From Phycisphaeraceae bacterium (GTDB lineage Bacteria > Planctomycetota > Phycisphaerae > Phycisphaerales > Phycisphaeraceae): 64,000 nt of DNA. How positions within the stretch are numbered: position 1 is the stretch's first letter; every line of letters starts with the position of its first letter. Under the pieces are notes generated by a model that saw only the letters and a list, made by a program, of their open reading frames with translations, was not told the origin of the DNA and searched no databases. Positions 16,287 through 24,465 of this stretch are shown piece after piece. The stretch spans positions 365,727 through 429,726 of the forward strand of contig JADZCR010000003.1 of NCBI GenBank assembly GCA_020851465.1, read 5' to 3'. The position numbers and the translations under genes are program-made.

Positions 16287-17891
16287 GTGAACCTAGCGAT
16301 CTCTTGTGTGTTGGGTGTAAGCGACGGAGGTTCCGCGCACTGGTTTGACCCGGCTACTCTGGCTGAACCCCAGATCCGCTGGCCTCTTACCGTCGCCTAT
16401 ATCCTCGTGCTGGGGCTGGTGGCACTCTATGGCGTCCATCGCTACTGGCTGGTATGGCTTTATTACCGGAGCAGGCACAACATTCCCCGTCCACAGCAGC
16501 GGTTCACGGACCTGCCCGTAGTCACCGTCCAGCTCCCGATGTTTAACGAATCCTACGTCGCGCAGCGTGTCATCGACGCTGCTGTCGCACTCGACTATCC
16601 CCGTGAGAAGCTGCAAATCCAGGTACTCGACGATTCGACTGACGAGTCATCGCAAATCGCCCGGCAGCGCGTGGAGTACTGGGCCTCCCGTGGAATCAAC
16701 ATCCAATACCTGCACCGCCTGAAGCGAACCGGCTATAAAGCGGGCGCACTCGAAGAAGCGATGCCTCAGGTCCAGGGAAAGTTCATCGCCATCTTTGATG
16801 CTGACTTCGTGCCCGATGCTGACTTTCTCCTGCGGTCCATTCATTATTTCACTGATCCGCAGGTCGGCATGGCGCAGGCGCGATGGGGTCACCTCAACCG
16901 TGACGACTCGCTGCTGACACGCAGTCAGGCGATTTTTCTTGACGGACACTTTCTGATTGAACACGCAGCCAGAAACCGATCCAACCGCTGGATCAACTTC
17001 AACGGAACTGCAGGAATCTGGCGGCGTGAGGCGATTGAAACCGCAGGCGGGTGGCAGCATGACACACTGACTGAGGATGTCGATCTTTCTTATCGGGCCC
17101 AGTTAAAGGGCTGGAAATTCGTCTATTTATCAGATGTCGCCTGCCCTGCTGAGCTTCCCCCGGAAATCAACGCCTTCAAGAGTCAGCAACACCGTTGGAC
17201 GAAGGGTTCCATTCAGACCGCCAAAAAACTTCTGCCTCAACTCCTGAAATCCAACGCACCGCTTCGCGTCAAAATTGAGGCGTTTTTCCACCTGACCAGC
17301 CCCATGGTGTATCTCTACATCACACTCATGGCGTTGCTGTTCCTGCCTGCTTTTTACGTCAACATGCAGCCGTTCGAGGAAGGCTCTCTCGGCGGACTGA
17401 TCTGGGGAATGAGCCTCTTCGCCATGGGGACGGCCTCGGCGACGGTCTTTTATGTCGCCTCTCAACGCGCACAGGAACGCAGCGCACTTGAAACCATCGC
17501 TCAGCTTCCGCTGCTTATGAGCATCGGCATCGGTATCGCCCTTAACAACGCCCGTGGATGCGTCGAGGCGTTGATCGGCCATGACTCCCCTTTTATCCGC
17601 ACTCCCAAATACAACACGACAACACCTGGAGTCATCGCGGCTCAACGACGCAAATCCGTCATCCCCACTCCTTCCATCAAACTCTGGATGAGCATGTTGG
17701 AAATCGCCTTCGGCATCTACATGCTCGTCTGCGCCCGTCTCGCCTTGGAAGTTGCCCATCCGGTCATCAGCCTCCCCTTCTTGCTGCTTTTCGCAGCGGG
17801 ATATCTCTACGTCGGCCTGTCGAGTTTGTGGAGCCAGTGGGTGTCCTGGCGTGCTGCACGCGCCTTGATACCTCAGGTGGATCTCAAGTAA
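16287..17891 (+). CDS. Processive family 2 glycosyltransferase, membrane-bound (cellulose/mannan synthase-like)
   Basis: About 534 residues from the GTG at 16287, which has GGGG six bases before it; a TTG at 16275 is the alternative. A hydrophobic helix near residues 25-45 precedes a GT-A catalytic domain with VTVQLPMFNE, VLDDSTDES, FDADFVPDADFL (DxD), TEDVDLSYRAQLKGW, and QHRWTKGS, the Q-x-x-R-W signature of processive GT2 enzymes. Four to five hydrophobic helices at the C-terminus complete the channel-like layout. It should polymerise or transfer a sugar from a nucleotide donor across the membrane. The product is unknown: beta-mannan, glucomannan or a glucosylceramide-like lipid are possible. 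It is convergent with argS, the two stop codons abutting. Confidence 0.85.
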   Translation: MNLAISCVLGVSDGGSAHWFDPATLAEPQIRWPLTVAYILVLGLVALYGVHRYWLVWLYYRSRHNIPRPQQRFTDLPVVTVQLPMFNESYVAQRVIDAAVALDYPREKLQIQVLDDSTDESSQIARQRVEYWASRGINIQYLHRLKRTGYKAGALEEAMPQVQGKFIAIFDADFVPDADFLLRSIHYFTDPQVGMAQARWGHLNRDDSLLTRSQAIFLDGHFLIEHAARNRSNRWINFNGTAGIWRREAIETAGGWQHDTLTEDVDLSYRAQLKGWKFVYLSDVACPAELPPEINAFKSQQHRWTKGSIQTAKKLLPQLLKSNAPLRVKIEAFFHLTSPMVYLYITLMALLFLPAFYVNMQPFEEGSLGGLIWGMSLFAMGTASATVFYVASQRAQERSALETIAQLPLLMSIGIGIALNNARGCVEALIGHDSPFIRTPKYNTTTPGVIAAQRRKSVIPTPSIKLWMSMLEIAFGIYMLVCARLALEVAHPVISLPFLLLFAAGYLYVGLSSLWSQWVSWRAARALIPQVDLK

Positions 17892-19685
17892 TCACATTTG
17901 CTCGATCACTTGGATACCCAGTAAATCAAGTCCATGCTTGAGCGTACTTGCAACAAGGTTGCACAACGCTAACCGGGCGTCCCGTGTCGCAGCGTCAGGC
18001 GCGGTGAGGACGGGACACTTTTCGTAGAACTGGTGAAAAAGAGAAGCCAATTCGTAGAGAAAGGTGCAGAGCCGATGCGGTTCGAGACTCTGCGCAACGC
18101 TTTCGATCACACTGGCGTACTGCAGGAGTTTCAGGGCAAGGGCGCGTTCCGCTGAATCGGCGACAATCAATGTGGGAACTGCCTCAACACGTTGGGGCAA
18201 TCCTTCTCCTCCGCTGCCTGTTTGAGTACCCGCCTTACGGAATATCGACTTGATCCGCACATACGCATTGATCAGGTATGGGGCTGTATTGCCGTCAAAA
18301 CTGAGCATCCGATCCCAGTTAAAGACGTAGTCCTTGATGCGGTCGCTGGAAAGGTCTGCGTATTTGATCGCTCCGATGCCGATGGCGGAAGCAATCGTTT
18401 CCCGCTGTGCCTCGGTGGTGTCTGAATTTTTCCGCGCGATAACCGCGATCGCCCTTACACGAGCTTCATCAAGCAGGTCAGCGAGCTTCACCGTATCACC
18501 GCTGCGGCTCTTAAACGGCTTCCCGTCCTCACCCAGAATCGTGCCAAACGCGACATGTTCTGCGCGATGCGTGTCATCGAGCCAGCCAGCCATTTTCGCT
18601 ACGGCGAATACCATTGCGAAATGTTGTTTTTGTCGTGAGTCCGTCACGTAAACGATGCGCGTCGCCCCAAGTTTTCGGATACGGAAACGCAGCGCAGCCA
18701 AGTCCGTCGCGTCATATCCGTAGCCGCCGTCACTCTTGCGTACCATCACCGGCACAGGCCGGCCATCCTCAGCCTGATATCCCGGCGGAAAAACACAAAG
18801 CGCACCGTCACTGTGGACCGCGAGCTTTGACGATTCCAGTTCGTCAGCTACATCGGGCAGCAACGGGTTATAAAAACTCTCCGCCCGTACATCTGCATCG
18901 GTGAGCTTGATACCCAACCGCTGATACGCCGCGTTGAAATGGCGTTTCGATTCGTCGATGAGATAACGCCAAAGCCGTAACGTCTTTTCATCACCCGCTT
19001 GCAGGGCGACAACACGTTTGCGCGCGCGGTCAGCGAAACCTGCGTCCTCGTCAAACCGCTTTTTTGCAGCTCGATAAAGTTCATTCAGATCAGCAATCGG
19101 AAGCTTATCCAACGCCTTGCCTGTTGAACTTTCCACTTCAACGAGATGCTCGATGAGCATGCCGAACTGCGTACCCCAGTCTCCCAGGTGATTCTGTCGG
19201 ATAACCTGATGCCCCTGGAACTCAAGCACTCGCGCCAGAGCGTCACCGATGACTGTCGCGCGGAAGTGACCGATGTGCATCTCCTTGGCGACATTCGGCC
19301 CGGAATAATCCACGACAACGGTTTCCGCGTGGGTCGCTGTCGGCACGCCCAGCCGTTCGTCCCCCGCCATGTCAGCCAGTTGCGCTTCAAGCAGAGGCCG
19401 AGCAAGACGCAGATTGATAAACCCAGGTCCAGCAATCGTCGGGGCTTCCTCGCAAACACCTTGCCAATCAAATGCTGTGACGATCTTTTCCGCGACATCG
19501 CGCGGCTTTTGTCCGATCACTTTGGCGAGGCTCATGGCGAGATTGACCTGATAATCGCCAAATTGCTTGCCGGATGGATTGGCCGATGCGCGGATGAGCG
19601 GATCGATATGGGCATGCGCCTCGCCGAATGCTCTACGAAGCGCGTCGGAACAACGCTGTGTCAGGATGGTCAGTACGTCGGGCAT
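17892..19685 (-). CDS. argS: Arginyl-tRNA synthetase
   Basis: A 597-residue class I aminoacyl-tRNA synthetase. The N-terminal Add1 domain (about 1-115) includes DYQVNLAMSLAKVIGQKPRDVAEKI. The catalytic core has VVVDYSGPNVAKEMHIGHFRATVIGDALAR with HIGH near residue 135, then NHLGDWGTQFGMLIEHL. The DALR anticodon-binding domain is at the end (LALKLLQYASVIESVAQSLEPHRLCTFLYELA...FYEKCPVL). Like many ArgS enzymes it lacks a canonical KMSKS; GEDGKPFKSRSGDTV takes its place. It charges tRNA-Arg with arginine. Length is normal. The stop codon abuts that of the convergent glycosyltransferase gene. Confidence 0.95.
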   Translation of the reverse strand: MPDVLTILTQRCSDALRRAFGEAHAHIDPLIRASANPSGKQFGDYQVNLAMSLAKVIGQKPRDVAEKIVTAFDWQGVCEEAPTIAGPGFINLRLARPLLEAQLADMAGDERLGVPTATHAETVVVDYSGPNVAKEMHIGHFRATVIGDALARVLEFQGHQVIRQNHLGDWGTQFGMLIEHLVEVESSTGKALDKLPIADLNELYRAAKKRFDEDAGFADRARKRVVALQAGDEKTLRLWRYLIDESKRHFNAAYQRLGIKLTDADVRAESFYNPLLPDVADELESSKLAVHSDGALCVFPPGYQAEDGRPVPVMVRKSDGGYGYDATDLAALRFRIRKLGATRIVYVTDSRQKQHFAMVFAVAKMAGWLDDTHRAEHVAFGTILGEDGKPFKSRSGDTVKLADLLDEARVRAIAVIARKNSDTTEAQRETIASAIGIGAIKYADLSSDRIKDYVFNWDRMLSFDGNTAPYLINAYVRIKSIFRKAGTQTGSGGEGLPQRVEAVPTLIVADSAERALALKLLQYASVIESVAQSLEPHRLCTFLYELASLFHQFYEKCPVLTAPDAATRDARLALCNLVASTLKHGLDLLGIQVIEQM

Positions 19686-19740
19686 GGACGGGGCATGGTC
19701 ATCGCCTGTAGCGCATCCGTCAAGCTGACGAACCAGAAAT

Positions 19741-19774
19741 AAAAACAGGGCGACCCAAGCCGCCCTGTTTTATT
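19741..19774 (-). terminator. Intrinsic terminator after the sigma factor gene (symmetrical)
   Basis: AAAACAGGGCG (19742-19752) pairs with CGCCCTGTTTT (19761-19771) around an 8-base loop. On the minus strand TTTTTATTTC follows the stem, ending transcripts of the sigma factor gene before argS. On the plus strand the tail is TTTTATTG, so it may work both ways. Confidence 0.85.
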
Positions 19775-19797
19775 GTTTGGTCATAACTGAAAATCTT

Positions 19798-20607
19798 TCA
19801 GGCGACGAGTTCTTCTTCCAAAGCCTTGGCGCGGTGCTGGAATCGCGCTTTGAGGCGTTGCAGAATTGAACTGTGCATTTGACTCACGCGGCTTTCGGAA
19901 AGCTCCAGGGTCTGACCGATCTCTTTCATCGTCATCTCCTCGTAGTAATAGAGGATGATGATCAATCGTTCAGAACGGGTCAGTCCCTTGGTCATCAATG
20001 CTTTGAGGTCACGCTGCTGCGCGAGATTCATCGGGTTTTTCTGGCGTTCATCCACGATGATGTCGCCGGGTGTCGCTTCACGCTCCGCTTCGTTGCGCAC
20101 GGGAGCGTTGAGGCTGGTCATACGCACCAGCTGGGCGTCCTTGCGAACCCGGTTGAACATCACGCGGGAGAGTTTAAGACGCTTAGCCAGTTCCTCGTCG
20201 GTTGCTTCGCGGCCGAGTTCCTGCCGCAGCTCAGTGCGAGCTGCCTCGACCGCCTTGAAGCGTTCATCCGTGAGACGGGGCGCCCAGTTCAACGAGCGGA
20301 GATAGTCGTAGATCGCACCATTGATGCGGTGCATCGCAAACGTGGCAAACTTCACCCCCATCTCAGGTATGAATGATGAGATGGCGTTCGACAGTCCAAA
20401 CGTCGCCTGTTGCGAGAGGTCATCCACGTCCACCTCGCGGGGCAGTTTGCGGTGAATTCGCGCCGCAGCCTGCTGCGTGAGGTAGAGATAGGCGACAAGA
20501 AGCTGGTTATGGATTTTGGGATCGCGTGTCTTTCGATAGCGAGTCCAGAGTTCGTCTGTTTTCAGTCCCGGCATCAAAACAACTTGCGGACGAGCGATTG
20601 CGGTCAT
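19798..20607 (-). CDS. FliA/WhiG-type sigma factor, divergent paralogue
   Basis: A 269-residue sigma-70 family protein of the FliA/WhiG group. Region 2 starts about residue 30 (LLVAYLYLTQQAAARIHRKLPREVDVDDLSQ). Region 3 covers about 130-180. Region 4 has LYYYEEMTMKEIGQTLELSESRVSQMHSSI. Region 4 is almost the same as in the next gene, but region 2 differs: QATFGLSNAISSFI and MHRINGAIYDYLRSLNWAPR replace the usual AGIFGLVDAIDAFD and APRIRGAILDELRSMDWVPR. These residues help read and melt the -10 element, so it probably serves a different promoter set. GGGAG seven bases before the ATG supports the start. It is the last gene of the flagellar run and is followed by a strong terminator. Confidence 0.88.
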   Translation of the reverse strand: MTAIARPQVVLMPGLKTDELWTRYRKTRDPKIHNQLLVAYLYLTQQAAARIHRKLPREVDVDDLSQQATFGLSNAISSFIPEMGVKFATFAMHRINGAIYDYLRSLNWAPRLTDERFKAVEAARTELRQELGREATDEELAKRLKLSRVMFNRVRKDAQLVRMTSLNAPVRNEAEREATPGDIIVDERQKNPMNLAQQRDLKALMTKGLTRSERLIIILYYYEEMTMKEIGQTLELSESRVSQMHSSILQRLKARFQHRAKALEEELVA

Positions 20608-20765
20608 GAGAGTCTCCCTGTTGGATGGCGAGATTGTTCGCCGAAACCAGATTTTGCCCCGCGTTCGGAATGTCCGGCACGGGTGGAGAAGATGCGCCTG
20701 AAACCATCGATCAATTGAATGAAAATATTGAAGAGACAGTGATGCTGACCGGCCGAATGGTCGGT

Positions 20766-21587
<822 letters not shown>

Positions 21588-21700
21588 GGTCTACTCCTTG
21601 ACCGGCATCAGTTGAAACGAATCTGCGAAAGGCGTCCGTGCGAAGATGATGTTGGATGTGCTGCCGCGGATATTCAGGCTGTCCTGGCCTGATCGAAGTG

Positions 21701-21964
21701 CTAGCCGGGTTGCTCCCGGTGCGTTTCGATTCCGCTGGCGTCCTCCTCCGGAAGATCGTCAGGAATCGGGTGCTCGCGTTTGTATCTCTCTACGTGCTCG
21801 TGTACGACTCGCATAGCGATACCCCCAATCACTCGGCCGACTAGCCACGCCACCGCCATCGCAATTAATGCGCGCTGGATGATTGTGCCGACGGAATTAT
21901 CCGCGGCGACACCAACCGCGAGCGCCGCGGCAAACGCGACGAGCGCAAAACAGGTTGCGATCAC
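21701..21964 (-). CDS. Small membrane protein of unknown function
   Basis: An 87-residue protein from a GTG start. Two hydrophobic segments (about 1-20 and 28-52: IIQRALIAMAVAWLVGRVIGGIAM) precede a charged, Pro/Glu-rich cytoplasmic tail (EHVERYKREHPIPDDLPEEDASG). No family is recognised. It lies between flhG and fliA on the same strand, so it is probably co-transcribed with the sigma factors and may be flagellar. The start lacks a Shine-Dalgarno site. Confidence 0.65.
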   Translation of the reverse strand: MIATCFALVAFAAALAVGVAADNSVGTIIQRALIAMAVAWLVGRVIGGIAMRVVHEHVERYKREHPIPDDLPEEDASGIETHREQPG

Positions 21965-22043
21965 TTTGGCTGGGATAGGTGAGCACTCCGTTGCTCATTC
22001 CAGATCATTCCCTTTTCAGTCAGCCGATACCTGACACCTGCCT

Positions 22044-22072
22044 AGATTACCGACACGCTGATGATTTGTGAA
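22044..22072 (-). promoter_or_regulatory. Candidate promoter for the small membrane protein and fliA genes
   Basis: On the minus strand TTCACA (22072-22067) and TAATCT (22049-22044) are 17 bases apart. The -35 box matches consensus at five of six positions, the -10 at three. The predicted start is about 75 bases before the GTG at 21964. Confidence 0.4.
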
Positions 22073-22075
22073 GTG

Positions 22076-22114
22076 AAAATTTTCTGTTGTGCAAAGATTG
22101 TGCAAAATTTTCTG
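22076..22114. repeat. Nested direct repeats upstream of the fliA-side promoter
   Basis: AAAATTTTCTG occurs at 22076-22086 and 22104-22114 (28-base step), and TTGTGCAAA at 22087-22095 and 22098-22106 (11-base step, one helix turn). They sit just upstream of the predicted -35 box, where an activator would bind. Confidence 0.5.
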
Positions 22115-22302
22115 CACACCGTGTATAGCTGACACACACCCATCTGCGAACGACGTTCGATACAGCACTTCATCCGTCGAACCGGACCACCCCGATTTTC
22201 CGACAATGTTCGAATCATCCGACGGACGTTATCAACGCGAAGCCAGGAGTCCAGCCGGACAGCACAGTGTGAAAACAAGACAATCTACCGTGCCTGTCTA
22301 TC

Positions 22303-23154
22303 TCACCCTGCCATCCACATCGCCATCCGCTGCAGTAACCCCTCGCCTCGCGGCTCCGAGGCGTGACGATCCATACGATGCGCAAGTTGGCCGATGCAGA
22401 CACTCGCCTCGCTGGTGGGATTATCAAGCACAAACGGCCAGCGACGGCGCACGGCCTGAGCTACCCGTGAGTCATGCACAATGTGGCCAGCATATTTCGG
22501 GGAAAGATCGAGAAATCGCTTGCATACCGCACCGATACGGTCGTAAACCGCTCGCCCCTCCACCGTGTCTCTGACCATGTTCACCAGCACGCGGACATCA
22601 GGATCAGGCCGCTGACGCACGACGGTTTTGATAACCGCATAGGCGTCGGTAATCGATGTCGGCTCCGGTGTCGTGACCACCAGCAATTGATCGGCAGCGA
22701 CGGCGAAAGTCAGGACATTCGGACTAACACCCGCGCCGGTGTCCACGATGATCATGTCCGCATCGCTTTGTAATTCCTCGAACTGCTGGACCAGCTTGGC
22801 CCGTTCAAAGTCGGATAAGGATGCCATCTGCGCCAGTCCCGAAGCACCGGGAATCAGGTTGAAACCACCGGGAGCTTCAACCATCGTGTCAGCAAGCGTC
22901 ATCCGACCCGCCACCACGTGTGCCAGCGTGCCATGCGGAGTGATATTGCATAGCACATCGGTGTTGGCAGTGCCCAAGTCGGCGTCGATGACGACGATTT
23001 TTCGCCCCATCTGCGTCAGTCGAATTGCGAGATTGACGGCGATATTGCTTTTACCCACGCCCCCCTTGCCGCTGGTGACAGCGACAATCCTGGCGCGGCG
23101 CTTGGCCGAGTCCATCACCCACCTGCGTAACGCCTGAGCCTGATCAAGGATCAT
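22303..23154 (-). CDS. flhG: Flagellar number regulator, MinD/ParA-type ATPase FlhG (FleN/YlxH)
   Basis: A 283-residue P-loop ATPase. An N-terminal tail (MILDQAQALRRWV) resembles the FlhG activator helix that stimulates FlhF. The deviant Walker A is VTSGKGGVGKSN near residue 30, the switch I/II regions are VIDADLGTANTDVL and MIIVDTGAGVSPNV, and a C-terminal amphipathic end (LLQRMAMWMAG) fits a membrane-targeting sequence. FlhG limits flagellar number and positions with FlhF. It starts 3 bases after the flhF stop, with GGGAGGGG before the ATG. The MinD family is sure; the role follows from that order. Confidence 0.92.
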   Translation of the reverse strand: MILDQAQALRRWVMDSAKRRARIVAVTSGKGGVGKSNIAVNLAIRLTQMGRKIVVIDADLGTANTDVLCNITPHGTLAHVVAGRMTLADTMVEAPGGFNLIPGASGLAQMASLSDFERAKLVQQFEELQSDADMIIVDTGAGVSPNVLTFAVAADQLLVVTTPEPTSITDAYAVIKTVVRQRPDPDVRVLVNMVRDTVEGRAVYDRIGAVCKRFLDLSPKYAGHIVHDSRVAQAVRRRWPFVLDNPTSEASVCIGQLAHRMDRHASEPRGEGLLQRMAMWMAG

Positions 23155-23157
23155 GTT

Positions 23158-24465
23158 TCAGACCCCTCCCCCGAGGACCAGTTCCGCCAGCCGATCAGCC
23201 CGTCCAGGCTCGATCTGATGAGGAACTTCCTGCCCCGTGGTCACATAGCTCAGCCGTTTGTTTACCTTCCTCGCGACGTTCAGCAGCACCCCGAAGCTGA
23301 CCGCCTCGTCAAGTTTCGTGAAAATTATCCGATCCGTGCGGATCGCGGAGAACCGCTCAACCGCATCCATCAGCACGGACAGCGCTCCGGTCGATGATAA
23401 CACCAAGTGGACTTCATGGGGATCTGCCGCCTCGATAAAGGTGCGGAGTTGTTCAAGCCGAGGGTCATCACGCTGGCTGCGGCCGGCTGTGTCGATGAGC
23501 ACCACATCAGCGCTACGGCATTTCTGCATGACTTGTCGCATCTCGTCAGCGTTGACCACGACATGAAGCGGTACGCCGATGATGTTTGCGTAGGTGCGTA
23601 ACTGCTCGACCGCTGCGATTCGGTAGGTATCGAGAGTGATCAACTCCACGCGCAGCTTCTGACGAAGCTTGAAAGTCGCAGCGAGCTTGGCGATGGTGGT
23701 TGTCTTGCCCACGCCGGTCGGTCCGATCAGCGCGATCGTGCGCGGCCTGCCATCGGTGGACTTCTGAACTTTTACCGTATCGTCATCGGTCGGGATAAAT
23801 CCCGCTACCGCTCCGAGCACCGCCTGTCGCACAGCCCCCGCATCATCCATCTGCGATGACGAAAGCGACGCCTGAACCTTACCCACGACTTCCTCAGCCA
23901 GTTCTTCCGCGACCTCCTGCCGCAAAAGCGTCAGGTATTGATCGAATAATTTTTCGGGAAGATCCGAGCGTTCACCGCTTTTGTTTTCACGAATTCGCTG
24001 TTGGCTGACCATTCGGCCAACCATGCGCTGCACAACACGCATCTCGTGGGTCAGGTCGCTGGTAGGGGCCAATTTGACGACCGCAGAGGGCACCGGGGCG
24101 GGTGCCGCATTGGCGAAACTCGGTGCTGCGGCTACTGCAACTGTCGCGGTATCTGTCCGTAACGGTTGGCGTCGCTGAAGTTCTGCCTGTGCTGCGTGAT
24201 AGGTCTTGCGGATTAAATCACCGGCTGATGGTTCGATCTCCCGTCTTTTCGGTGCTGGTGGTGTGGCTCCGCGGGTTGCCGAACGCGGTTTAACTTCCAT
24301 CCGATCGGCAGCGGTCACTTCAACCACCTGCCGGGCACCGATGCCCAGGATGCCGCCGCGTTTGTATTTCCGCGTGTGCAGAATTACCGCATGCGGGCCC
24401 AGGTGTTTCTTCACCAGAGCCAACACTTCGGCCATCGAACCAGCCTGAAATGTTTTCAAGTTCAC
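23158..24465 (-). CDS. flhF: Flagellar placement GTPase FlhF
   Basis: A 435-residue SRP-type GTPase. The N-terminal basic domain begins MNLKTFQAGSMAEVLALVKKHLGPHAVILHTRKYKRGGILG, typical of FlhF. A low-complexity linker runs to about 120. The NG domain has the P-loop LIGPTGVGKTTTIAKLAA near 245, the LITLDTYRIAAVEQLRTYA insertion box, VVLIDTAGRSQRD (G3) and FTKLDEAVSFG (G4). FlhF sets where and how many flagella form. It overlaps flhA by 4 bases (translational coupling) and is followed by flhG. Confidence 0.95.
   Translation of the reverse strand: MNLKTFQAGSMAEVLALVKKHLGPHAVILHTRKYKRGGILGIGARQVVEVTAADRMEVKPRSATRGATPPAPKRREIEPSAGDLIRKTYHAAQAELQRRQPLRTDTATVAVAAAPSFANAAPAPVPSAVVKLAPTSDLTHEMRVVQRMVGRMVSQQRIRENKSGERSDLPEKLFDQYLTLLRQEVAEELAEEVVGKVQASLSSSQMDDAGAVRQAVLGAVAGFIPTDDDTVKVQKSTDGRPRTIALIGPTGVGKTTTIAKLAATFKLRQKLRVELITLDTYRIAAVEQLRTYANIIGVPLHVVVNADEMRQVMQKCRSADVVLIDTAGRSQRDDPRLEQLRTFIEAADPHEVHLVLSSTGALSVLMDAVERFSAIRTDRIIFTKLDEAVSFGVLLNVARKVNKRLSYVTTGQEVPHQIEPGRADRLAELVLGGGV

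Larger units (their letters stand above)
21965..22302. other. Intergenic region upstream of the small membrane protein and sigma genes
   Basis: About 340 bases with an A/T-rich core (22040-22120) that stands out from the surrounding GC-rich sequence. It holds a candidate promoter and nested direct repeats, listed separately. No convincing gene is seen in it. Confidence 0.6.
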
